DNA from: CBDDRG01 sp051306415
GTDB lineage: Bacteria > Pseudomonadota > Gammaproteobacteria > Pseudomonadales > Porticoccaceae
Assembly (NCBI GenBank): GCA_051306415.1
Contig: JBPPNE010000301.1
Location: 1-6,050 of the forward strand
Length of the DNA: 6,050 bases
Direction: 5' to 3'
How positions within the stretch are numbered: the stretch's first letter is position 1; every line of letters starts with the position of its first letter. The notes under the pieces are model-generated. The model saw nothing but the letters and a program-made list of their open reading frames with translations, was not told where the DNA came from and ran no database searches. Of the stretch, positions 1 through 5,421 are shown one piece after another. The translations under genes were made by a program, and so were the position numbers.

Positions 1-821
1 AGTAGCTCCGCGCGGGCGACAAATTGTTGCGCGAAATTGTGGCGCAGTGACGCTTTGCCCGTCGCCAGGGAAAATCGCTGGGTGCCAGTCTGGAACCCGT
101 ACCAGCCGGGTGGCGGCAACTCCTGTTCGAGCGGGTCGTAGACCTGGCACAGGGTGATGTCGGTATGGCGAGCCAGATCGAACAGGTGGCGCTCGCAGCG
201 GGCGTCGATGTCGTGGAAATCGCTGATCACGGCGACGGTTGAACCGGGATTGGCAACCCGCCGGGCGTCCTCGAGAATCTCCGCGAGACTCTGTTGACTC
301 GGTTGCTTGCGGTGCAACGCGATACTGGCGGCGCTGAGCGAGTGAATCAGTTGCAGCACACCCTGGTCGCCCCGGCGCGCGCGAATATCGTTTTGGCCCT
401 CGGGGCCGAAGACCAGGCCGCCGACGCGGTCGCCGGCGTTGAGGCCAGTCCAGGCCAGGGTTGCGGCCATTTCGCAGGCGGTGACAGACTTCAGCTTGCG
501 GCTGCCGAAAAACATGTTGGGGCGCAAATCCACGGCCAGCACCAGTGGTCGCTCGCGCTCCTCGCGAAACATCTTGGTGTGCGGCGTATTGGTGCGCGCG
601 GTGACGCGCCAGTCGATCGTGCGAATATCGTCGCCGGCTTGATAGGGTCTGACCTCATCGAAGTCCATGCCGCGGCCGCGAAAGCGCGAACCGCGGTTGC
701 CAGCGGGAGCGGTGCCCGGCGCCATGCGCGGGAAGAAGGTCAGCTCGCGGGCGCCATGGCGCAGGCGCAGGAGGTCTTCAGCGGCTGCGGCAACCTGTGG
801 CGGCAGCGTCGGCGTTGACAT
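1..821 (-). CDS. DUF58 / vWA-like domain protein, MoxR partner (3' end cut off by window edge)
   Basis: The reading frame opens at an ATG at 821 and stays open to the left edge, giving 273 visible codons with no stop; the C-terminus lies outside. The DUF58 signature is clear: a basic lead-in with GRGMDFDEVRPYQAGDD (residues 49-65), then IRTIDWRVTAR (66-76) and the FREERERPLVLAVDL stretch (85-99). A von Willebrand A-like fold follows, with the strand LVLAVDL at the usual metal-site position and a second strand VAVISDFHD at 196-204. The metal-site motif is degenerate: where a classical vWA has DxSxS, this protein reads D98-L-R-P-N102. No signal peptide or membrane segment is seen in the visible part, so it is probably cytoplasmic. 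The start ATG shares one base with the MoxR stop (TGATG) and has no good ribosome site, which implies translational coupling. DUF58 proteins next to MoxR ATPases are thought to be partners in complex assembly or envelope stress functions; the exact role here is unknown. Confidence 0.93.
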   Translation of the reverse strand, partial: MSTPTLPPQVAAAAEDLLRLRHGARELTFFPRMAPGTAPAGNRGSRFRGRGMDFDEVRPYQAGDDIRTIDWRVTARTNTPHTKMFREERERPLVLAVDLRPNMFFGSRKLKSVTACEMAATLAWTGLNAGDRVGGLVFGPEGQNDIRARRGDQGVLQLIHSLSAASIALHRKQPSQQSLAEILEDARRVANPGSTVAVISDFHDIDARCERHLFDLARHTDITLCQVYDPLEQELPPPGWYGFQTGTQRFSLATGKASLRHNFAQQFVARAEL

Positions 822-1780
822 CAGGCGGAGGGTACCCGGGCGATGAGTTCGTCGATGACCCGGTCCGTCGTGATGCCGTTGGCTTCAGCGGCAAAGCTGA
901 GGATCAGGCGGTGGCGCAGAATGTCGCCAAGGACGGCGCGGATATCGTCCGGGGTGACGAAATCGCGGTCGTCGAGCCAGGCCTGGGCGCGGCTGCAGCG
1001 GTCGAGCGCGATGGTGGCACGGGGGCTGGCGCCGTACTCGATCCACTCCCGCAGCTCGCTGCTGTAGGCCTCCGGGCGACGGCTGGCCAGAATCAGCTGG
1101 ATCAGGTATTCCTCAACGTTCTCGGCCATGTGGACGGCGAGAACTTCGCCGCGGGCGGCGATGACGTCGGTCTCCGCCAGCTTCGGCGGCGGTTCCGGGC
1201 GGATGCCGCCGGCTTCATCGCGCGCCAGACGCAGGATCTGGCGCTCCGCTTCAGGCGCCGGATAGTCGACGGCGACATGCATCAGGAAGCGGTCGAGCTG
1301 CGCCTCCGGCAGCGGATAGGTGCCCTCCTGTTCGATGGGATTCTGGGTTGCCATGACCAGGAATAGCCGGGGCAGCGGATAGGTGTTGAGGCCGACGCTG
1401 ATCTGGCGTTCGGCCATGGCTTCGAGCAGGGCGGACTGCACCTTGGCCGGCGCCCGGTTGACCTCGTCCGCCAACACCAGGCTGTGAAAAATGGGCCCGG
1501 CCTTGAATTCGAAACCGCCGGTTTCGGGTCGATAGATGTCACTGCCGGTGATATCGGCGGGGAGCAAATCCGGGGTGAACTGGATGCGGTGAAAGCTTCC
1601 CTCAATGCCCTCCGCGAGGGTGCTGATGGCTTTGGTCTTGGCCAGCCCCGGCGCGCCCTCGACGAGCAGGTGGCCATCCGCCAGCAGCGCAATGACCAAG
1701 CGCTGTGAAAGTTGTTGCTGGCCGACGATACGACTGTTGAGAAATGACAATAACGCTTGGATCCGGTTCCGCTGGCTCAT
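821..1780 (-). CDS. MoxR-family AAA+ ATPase
   Basis: A 319-residue protein, the usual MoxR size. From the chosen start, motifs appear in order: IVGQ lead-in (18-21), Walker A GAPGLAKTK (42-50), Walker B LVLADEVNR (101-109, with D105 and E106), sensor 1 ATQNP (144-148), the PLPEAQLDRF segment (157-166) that carries the arginine-finger region, and sensor 2 GASPRA (250-255). All key ATPase residues are present, so it should hydrolyse ATP as an oligomeric ring. MoxR proteins act as chaperone-like ATPases that help metal insertion or assembly of complexes, usually with vWA proteins encoded beside them, here the overlapping DUF58 gene. The frame can be extended to a GTG at 1819 (332 residues). I prefer the ATG at 1780 because the family starts just before the IVGQ motif, and because the predicted promoter (1834-1862) would start transcription about 8 bases before that GTG. 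Neither start has a clear Shine-Dalgarno site. The true substrate is not deducible. Confidence 0.95.
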   Translation of the reverse strand: MSQRNRIQALLSFLNSRIVGQQQLSQRLVIALLADGHLLVEGAPGLAKTKAISTLAEGIEGSFHRIQFTPDLLPADITGSDIYRPETGGFEFKAGPIFHSLVLADEVNRAPAKVQSALLEAMAERQISVGLNTYPLPRLFLVMATQNPIEQEGTYPLPEAQLDRFLMHVAVDYPAPEAERQILRLARDEAGGIRPEPPPKLAETDVIAARGEVLAVHMAENVEEYLIQLILASRRPEAYSSELREWIEYGASPRATIALDRCSRAQAWLDDRDFVTPDDIRAVLGDILRHRLILSFAAEANGITTDRVIDELIARVPSA

Positions 1781-1833
1781 AGTGTGGATTCGTAGTGAAG
1801 GTGAATGTGGTGTTGACACTTGGCAGGGTGGGG

Positions 1834-1862
1834 ATTGTAAAGACTTGTCGATGCAGGCTCAA
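1834..1862 (-). promoter_or_regulatory. Predicted sigma-70 promoter of the moxR-DUF58 operon
   Basis: On the minus strand, TTGAGC (1862-1857; 4 of 6 to consensus) is followed after exactly 17 bp by TACAAT (1839-1834; 5 of 6). Transcription would start near 1827, leaving a leader of about 46 bases before the ATG at 1780. The rest of the 1781-2035 gap shows only short GC-rich palindromes and no gene or U-tailed terminator. The call rests on motif and position alone. Confidence 0.55.
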
Positions 1863-2035
1863 AGTTTGTTCAGGAGTTGCCGGAGCAGCGTCCGCTGAGA
1901 CGGGATTTCGAGGCTGAAGTTCAACTGAGGTTGCGGCTTTAACAACGGGCACGGCATCGCTTACGGCAAGCTACGGCTTTACCAGCCGCATTGCGCCGGC
2001 CGGTCGATGGTAGCGCGCTCGGGTGTTGTTGTCGG

Positions 2036-3292
2036 TTAACCGGATGCGCGCTTTGATCCGTTGGAAACTGCTACTCTTTTTGCTTTCGGTGTTATTGACA
2101 GCCAAGTCTTGATGGCGTCGTCAACCAGGGACTGGACACTGCTTTCGATCGGAAAAGTAACATGGTTGCCGGGATACCAATCGATAGTCGGGCGCTCCCA
2201 GTGCTCCCACAGATCGTACGGCTCGCGCGGCACGGCGAGGCGATCCAACAGGCCGGCAAAAATGTAGCGGCGCTCCTTGGCGAGCTTCGGCGAAAAGGCT
2301 AACGGCGAAACCACCCGAGAGGCGCGCTCGGCGTCGCCCCAGGGCATGCCTTTCATCTCCAGAAAATAGAGCAGCCCGCGTCCGCCCAGACGTCTGGACG
2401 CGCGGGTAATGTCTGCCGGTGGTACCCCGGCGATGGCGCACGCCAGCCCGGGCGCCAACCCGGCAAACAGGGCGGTGGTGAAACCGCCCAGCGACAGTCC
2501 GTACGCACCGACAGCGGGGGCCTGCTGATCTTTTTTCAACCAGTCGAGAATGCGCCGGAGATCCCATATGGCTTGAGCTTCGGCGTGAATGAAATTGACG
2601 TAGCCGGCCTGAAGCAGGCCGTCACCACTTCTTGCGCCGATCTTGTGTGGGCCGTGCAACGGCAGCACATAGTTGAGGACATTGATGCCGCGCTGTCGAT
2701 GCAGACGTTCGGCCCGGAAAGCCGGTAGATCCATCCAGGGCGAGCCCATCCGATAGCCGTGAATGCAGATCATCCAGGGTCGCGGCGTGCCGGCGTGGCG
2801 CAAGACCCAGGCGTGGGCGGTATGGTTTGGCTCATAGCCAAGCCAGCGGAAGCGGCCCGGCTCCCCCAACCTGGGTTCAAAATCGCTTTCGAACGTCATG
2901 TGTTCATAGCGAATGCCCCAGGATGTTTCACGCTTGAATTTGGTCTTGGTTAGTTCGGGTGGCTGGCGATGGTAGGTTTCAGGGTTGTCGATCCAACCGT
3001 TGGCATTGAATATAGATAGGGTCTCTTCAAGTTCCTCGCGGGCACGTTGACGCATCCCGGGGGTGGGCAACCGGGGTCGCGTCAGTGCTGAGCCCAGGAC
3101 GGTTAACAGGCCTTCGTCAACGCCGACCTTGACCAAATTGCTGAGGGAAATTTCTGGTCGGGGAATTTCATCGGGCCACTGCAGGTATTCGCCGAGTAGC
3201 CCGGCTCCGGGCAGCCAGCTCAAAAATCTGTTGTTGGTGAGTGCTAGCAGGGCGCTGCCGATTTCTCCCTGCGGAACATTTTTCTTATTCAT
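2036..3292 (-). CDS. Alpha/beta hydrolase family protein, substrate unknown
   Basis: A 418-residue protein with an alpha/beta-hydrolase core after a long N-terminal extension of about 165 residues. The oxyanion-side strand ends in ICIHGY (H178-G179). The nucleophile elbow is YGLSLGG, with Ser267 inside G265-x-S-x-G269. Asp350 (in GLLDRLAVP) and His377 (in YPGNHVTF) fit the acid and base positions of the triad. Between strand and elbow it carries LPLHGPHKIG (210-219) and RSGDG (221-225), a pattern I associate with poorly characterised hydrolases related to the prolyl-oligopeptidase or ABHD18/DUF2048-like groups. No signal peptide is evident, so it is probably cytoplasmic. The likely activity is hydrolysis of an ester, thioester or amide, but nothing visible identifies the substrate. 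It starts at an ATG with a poor ribosome site. It lies 182 bp after the esterase gene, so co-transcription is possible but not required. It shows no close similarity to the neighbouring esterase beyond the fold. Confidence 0.9.
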   Translation of the reverse strand: MNKKNVPQGEIGSALLALTNNRFLSWLPGAGLLGEYLQWPDEIPRPEISLSNLVKVGVDEGLLTVLGSALTRPRLPTPGMRQRAREELEETLSIFNANGWIDNPETYHRQPPELTKTKFKRETSWGIRYEHMTFESDFEPRLGEPGRFRWLGYEPNHTAHAWVLRHAGTPRPWMICIHGYRMGSPWMDLPAFRAERLHRQRGINVLNYVLPLHGPHKIGARSGDGLLQAGYVNFIHAEAQAIWDLRRILDWLKKDQQAPAVGAYGLSLGGFTTALFAGLAPGLACAIAGVPPADITRASRRLGGRGLLYFLEMKGMPWGDAERASRVVSPLAFSPKLAKERRYIFAGLLDRLAVPREPYDLWEHWERPTIDWYPGNHVTFPIESSVQSLVDDAIKTWLSITPKAKRVAVSNGSKRASG

Positions 3293-3422
3293 AGGACAAC
3301 CATCGCACAGTTGGAAATCTTTTATGGCTAAAATTCTGTCGCATCCTGCGGTCTGTTGATCATCCGTATGCCGGCTCTAAATACACTTGGGCACAACCCT
3401 TGTTGATGGTTCGACCACAGTC

Positions 3423-3449
3423 ATTATGGCGAGAATTTCGCCGAGTCAG
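3423..3449 (-). promoter_or_regulatory. Weak promoter-like site with an internal inverted repeat
   Basis: In the 182-bp gap between the two hydrolase genes, the minus strand has CTGACT (3449-3444, 4 of 6) and CATAAT (3428-3423, 5 of 6) separated by 15 bp, shorter than ideal. The inverted repeat GGCGA-N5-TCGCC (3428-3442) fills the spacer. It could be a regulated promoter for the 2036-3292 hydrolase. It could instead be a short hairpin ending the esterase transcript, but it has no U-run, so I do not call it a terminator. Confidence 0.25.
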
Positions 3450-3474
3450 CGCCACGTAGGTGCATTAATTTCAT

Positions 3475-4410
3475 TTAACGTGACGTCGAAATTTTAGCGT
3501 TGATGAAGGCAACTATTTTGCTCATGGCCTGCTCGCTCTCCGGGATGCCATCGATCAGCGGGTGAACATGGGTGGTGTTTTTCCATTCAATCAATTCGCT
3601 ATCGACACCCTGACGTTTCGCTTTAGCGGCGAAGCGTACGCCATCGTCGCGCAGGATTTCGTTGCTGCTGACGTGGATCTGGATGGGTGGAAACCCGGAC
3701 AAATCCGCATAGATGGGCGAGGCCATGGGATCGGTGGGCGAGTGCTCTCCCAGCACCAGGCGCCGGGCCAGCGGAATCAGGCGATTGCTCAACAATGGAT
3801 CAGCGCCCTCGTTGGTGAGCATGGAGTCGCTACCGAGTGAATAATCGGTCAATGGGGAGAGGGCGATAGCACAACCGGGCACTGGCAAACCGACCTGGAC
3901 AATCTTCAGCAAGGTGGCCAGGGTGAGATAGCCGCCGGCGGAATCGCCCGCGATAACAATCGCCTTCGGGTTGAGTTTTTCCTGTTCCAGCAGCCAGCGG
4001 TAAGCGGCAAAGCAATCGTCGTTGGCGGCGGGGTAGGGATATTCCGGTGCCAGCCGATAATCAACCAACAGCACCCTGGCCTGAACGGCGGCGGACAGTC
4101 GTTGGGCCCAACTGAGATAGATGCCGGGCGCGTGGATGATCATGCCGCCGCCATGAAGGTACAGGATGGTTTTTGAGCTACCGGGAGCTTCGTCTATCCA
4201 AAGATAGCTGGGGTGGTTCGCGACCGGAACTGTCGTCGCCGATGGCCTGGATGACCGGCTCATCAGGTTGTCGAGTTTGACCACACAGCGGCGCAATTTG
4301 GCGATGGTCTCCGCGGGATTATCGAAGTTGGCTGACGTCGAAGCCCTGCGAATCGCCGGTTTGACGATAACTCGCGACAACCCATTTACCACTTTCATCT
4401 GCCAGCTCAC
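3475..4410 (-). CDS. HSL-family (alpha/beta hydrolase fold-3, family IV) esterase
   Basis: A 311-residue carboxylesterase-type enzyme. Visible motifs, numbered from the GTG at 4410, are HGGG (86-89; oxyanion hole), YRLAPEYPYP (118-127; typical of the family) and GDSAGG (155-160; nucleophile Ser157). The base is His281 in THVHP. The acid region reads SSNEILRDDG (248-257): where many members have D-P-L-x-D, this has Glu251, so Glu251 is the likely acid, with Asp255 or Asp256 as alternatives. The family hydrolyses short to medium acyl esters or lactones; the natural substrate is unknown. There is no signal peptide. I chose the GTG at 4410 because GGGGGTG lies 6 bases upstream and the product then begins MSWQMKV, a usual beginning for close relatives. 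A GTG at 4419 (314 residues) and an ATG at 4398 are alternatives. It follows the TetR gene after 21 bp and is probably in one operon with it, which suggests regulator and enzyme share a ligand or pathway. Confidence 0.93.
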   Translation of the reverse strand: MSWQMKVVNGLSRVIVKPAIRRASTSANFDNPAETIAKLRRCVVKLDNLMSRSSRPSATTVPVANHPSYLWIDEAPGSSKTILYLHGGGMIIHAPGIYLSWAQRLSAAVQARVLLVDYRLAPEYPYPAANDDCFAAYRWLLEQEKLNPKAIVIAGDSAGGYLTLATLLKIVQVGLPVPGCAIALSPLTDYSLGSDSMLTNEGADPLLSNRLIPLARRLVLGEHSPTDPMASPIYADLSGFPPIQIHVSSNEILRDDGVRFAAKAKRQGVDSELIEWKNTTHVHPLIDGIPESEQAMSKIVAFINAKISTSR

Positions 4411-4416
4411 TGATGC

Positions 4417-4423
4417 CACCCCC
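4417..4423 (-). promoter_or_regulatory. Shine-Dalgarno site that decides the esterase start
   Basis: The minus strand reads GGGGGTG here, 6 of 7 to GGAGGTG, followed by a 6-base spacer and the GTG at 4410. The site overlaps the competing upstream GTG at 4419, which would have no proper ribosome site of its own. Confidence 0.5.
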
Positions 4424-4431
4424 GGTTGGAT

Positions 4432-5073
4432 TTATTGGTATTTATCGCCAAGTGTCTGCAGTTGATCCCGATACGTCGGCGTCATATAGGGAACCAACAC
4501 CGATATTACTTGATACACGCCCTGAGTGAACTCGGATATCTCAGTGTCGCCGTGGTCGGTGGGCCCGATAGCTCTCCTGAAGCCAAGCCAGTGGGCAATA
4601 ATCAATAACATGTTGGTTGCGATGACATTCATCACATCCGCCGATGCCGCCAGGACGCCCTGACTCGCCATGTTATTGAGGATTGCCAACAAGGATTGAC
4701 GTTTCCGCACGAGTAATCTTCGGTATCGAGAGGCGTAATGGGGTACCTTTGCAGTCAGATAATCGGTGTCCGTGAAAACAAAACAATATTTTGTCACCAG
4801 TTCAAAGCTGACATGCAGATAAAACCAGAGATCCTCAATGCCAATTTCGCGGCGCTCATCTGCACTGAATAACAAGGGCACCAACTCCTGTTCAAACTGA
4901 AGGAAAAGCGCATTGATAATATCGGCCTTTCCCTTGTAGTGGTAATAGAGATTGCCTGGACTGATATCCGCTTCGATCGCCACATGATTGGTTGATACGG
5001 CGGGTGACCCAGCGGCGTTAAATAATCTCAGACTCGTCTGCAGAATCCGGTCTTTCGTTCCTCTTACAGACAT
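4432..5073 (-). CDS. TetR/AcrR-family transcriptional regulator, PhaD-like
   Basis: A 213-residue protein, the usual TetR size. The N-terminal DNA-binding domain runs from TKDRILQTSLRLFNAAG (6-22) through the helix-turn-helix VSTNHVAIEADISPGNLYYHYKGK (26-49, with recognition helix around SPGNLYYHY). The rest is a helical ligand-binding and dimerisation domain with an LWFYLHVSFELV helix (82-93) and KYCFVFTDTDYL (95-106). The layout, and the phrases SPGNLYYHYKGK and LVPYMTP near the end, recall Pseudomonas PhaD, a regulator of PHA genes that responds to a fatty-acyl metabolite. I compared from memory, so treat this as a subfamily hint. A divergent phasin gene 349 bp away supports it. The gene sits at the head of an operon with the esterase. 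A 22-bp near-palindrome 24 bases upstream of the ATG suggests autoregulation. It lacks a clear ribosome site. Its G+C is visibly lower than that of the MoxR gene. Confidence 0.93.
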   Translation of the reverse strand: MSVRGTKDRILQTSLRLFNAAGSPAVSTNHVAIEADISPGNLYYHYKGKADIINALFLQFEQELVPLLFSADERREIGIEDLWFYLHVSFELVTKYCFVFTDTDYLTAKVPHYASRYRRLLVRKRQSLLAILNNMASQGVLAASADVMNVIATNMLLIIAHWLGFRRAIGPTDHGDTEISEFTQGVYQVISVLVPYMTPTYRDQLQTLGDKYQ

Positions 5074-5083
5074 GCTGCGCAGC

Positions 5084-5089
5084 TTTATA
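5084..5089 (-). promoter_or_regulatory. Possible -10 element of the TetR-esterase operon
   Basis: TATAAA on the minus strand (5 of 6). No good -35 is found 16-18 bp upstream, where the palindrome lies, and the leader would be only a few bases. A weak, repressed or leaderless promoter would look like this, but chance is possible. Confidence 0.25.
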
Positions 5090-5097
5090 ACTGCTCG

Positions 5098-5119
5098 CGA
5101 CTAGGCCGCGGCATAGTCG
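5098..5119. promoter_or_regulatory. Putative TetR-regulator operator: 22-bp near-perfect palindrome
   Basis: The left half CGACTAGGCCG (5098-5108) and right half CGGCATAGTCG (5109-5119) are inverted copies matching at 10 of 11 positions, with no spacer. Going outward, 3 of the next 5 pairs also match. Length and symmetry fit TetR-family operators. It lies 24 bases upstream of the regulator start and just behind a TATAAA -10 candidate (5089-5084, minus), so a bound dimer would cover the -35 and spacer region. This fits autorepression. Confidence 0.6.
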
Positions 5120-5129
5120 TGATCGTGCT

Positions 5130-5142
5130 CAACGGATTGATT
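5130..5142 (-). promoter_or_regulatory. Match to the IHF binding consensus
   Basis: The minus strand reads AATCAATCCGTTG, a full match to WATCAANNNNTTR, with an A/T-rich stretch on its 5' side as seen at many IHF sites. It lies in the control region between the regulator and the phasin, where a DNA bend would be useful. By composition alone such a match is expected well under once in 6 kb. Confidence 0.35.
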
Positions 5143-5165
5143 TTATTGATGGTAGCTTTCAATCC
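5134..5165. repeat. Inverted repeat GGATTGA-N18-TCAATCC, with nested direct repeat
   Basis: Perfect 7-bp arms (5134-5140 and 5159-5165) flank an 18-bp spacer. Inside, ATTGAT occurs twice with a 9-bp period (5136-5141 and 5145-5150). Neither strand has a U-run after the repeat, so it is not a classical terminator. It partly overlaps the IHF match. Confidence 0.35.
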
Positions 5166-5172
5166 ATTCTCT

Positions 5173-5370
5173 TCACCGCGCCATGGCGATTTCAATCGCA
5201 CCGTCTTCCGTGCCATTGACGCTTCGCTGTGATGACGAAGCTTGAATGGGCGGACAATGGTTGCAACCGAGGGCGTCGAATTTTAGGTTTATCACTCTAT
5301 TTTTATCGGTCACAGTCCGACCTGTGATCTTCAACTGGCTGAACTCGAATGAAATTTCGATTGGGGACAC
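5173..5370 (-). CDS. Doubtful small hypothetical protein (65 aa)
   Basis: This is an open frame from a GTG at 5370, the only start available before an upstream in-frame TGA at 5382-5380. It has no ribosome site. In its favour, the first 33 residues alternate polar and hydrophobic (IEISFEFSQLKI, then RVINLKF), as in beta strands, and about 57% of codons end in G or C. A short C-N-H-C cluster (38-41 region) follows, and the last third is low-complexity and polar. I recognise no family. It occupies the space where the promoters of two divergent genes should lie, which argues against it. It could also be a decayed gene remnant. Confidence 0.22.
   Translation of the reverse strand: MSPIEISFEFSQLKITGRTVTDKNRVINLKFDALGCNHCPPIQASSSQRSVNGTEDGAIEIAMAR
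5310..5327. repeat. Inverted repeat TCACAG-N6-CTGTGA
   Basis: Perfect 6-bp arms (5310-5315 and 5322-5327) around a 6-bp spacer, about 95 bases upstream of the phasin start. The size suits a dimeric regulator. The half-sites have CRP-like letters but the arms face the opposite way to the CRP consensus (TGTGA-N6-TCACA), so I do not call it a CRP site. It differs from the 22-bp palindrome near the regulator. Confidence 0.35.
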
Positions 5371-5409
5371 AACGTTTAATCATTGTTTCGGTAATCACGC
5401 CGATAGCAC

Positions 5410-5414
5410 AGGAG
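5410..5414 (+). promoter_or_regulatory. Ribosome binding site of the phasin gene
   Basis: AGGAG is placed 7 bases before the ATG at 5422. It is the strongest ribosome site in the window and fits an abundant granule-coat protein. Confidence 0.75.
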
Positions 5415-5421
5415 ATCGATT

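Larger units (their letters stand above)
5074..5421. other. 348-bp divergent control region between regulator and phasin
   Basis: From left to right it contains the -10 candidate and 22-bp palindrome near the regulator, the IHF-like site, and the inverted repeats at 5134-5165, 5221-5241 (GCTTCG-N9-CGAAGC) and 5310-5327. The phasin ribosome site is at the right end. No convincing sigma-70 promoter for the phasin is seen: the best -10-like hexamer, TTTAAT (5375-5380), has no matching -35, which could mean an activator or alternative sigma factor is needed. A 65-codon minus-strand ORF overlaps most of the region. Confidence 0.6.

Noticed and set aside
294..818. Plus-strand open frame of 174 codons across the DUF58 gene
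   Set aside because: It lies antisense to a protein with a clear DUF58 signature, and its product is an Ala/Gly/Gln-rich sequence with no domain; long antisense frames are common in GC-rich genes.
797..1366. Plus-strand open frame of 189 codons across the MoxR gene
   Set aside because: Antisense to the full set of AAA+ motifs, no recognisable domain, no ribosome site.
1602..1952. Minus-strand frame of 116 codons overlapping the MoxR start and promoter
   Set aside because: Its C-terminal half is a frame-shifted reading of the MoxR Walker A region and the rest covers the predicted promoter; no family pattern.
1955..1985. GCTT-N5-AAGC hairpin and repeated TACGG words after the 2036-3292 hydrolase gene as a terminator
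   Set aside because: The stem is only 4 bp and no U-run follows on the minus strand.
5221..5241. GCTTCG-N9-CGAAGC as a terminator or operator
   Set aside because: Perfect 6-bp arms but a large loop, no U-run on either strand, and no nearby start to control; mentioned only as part of the control region.
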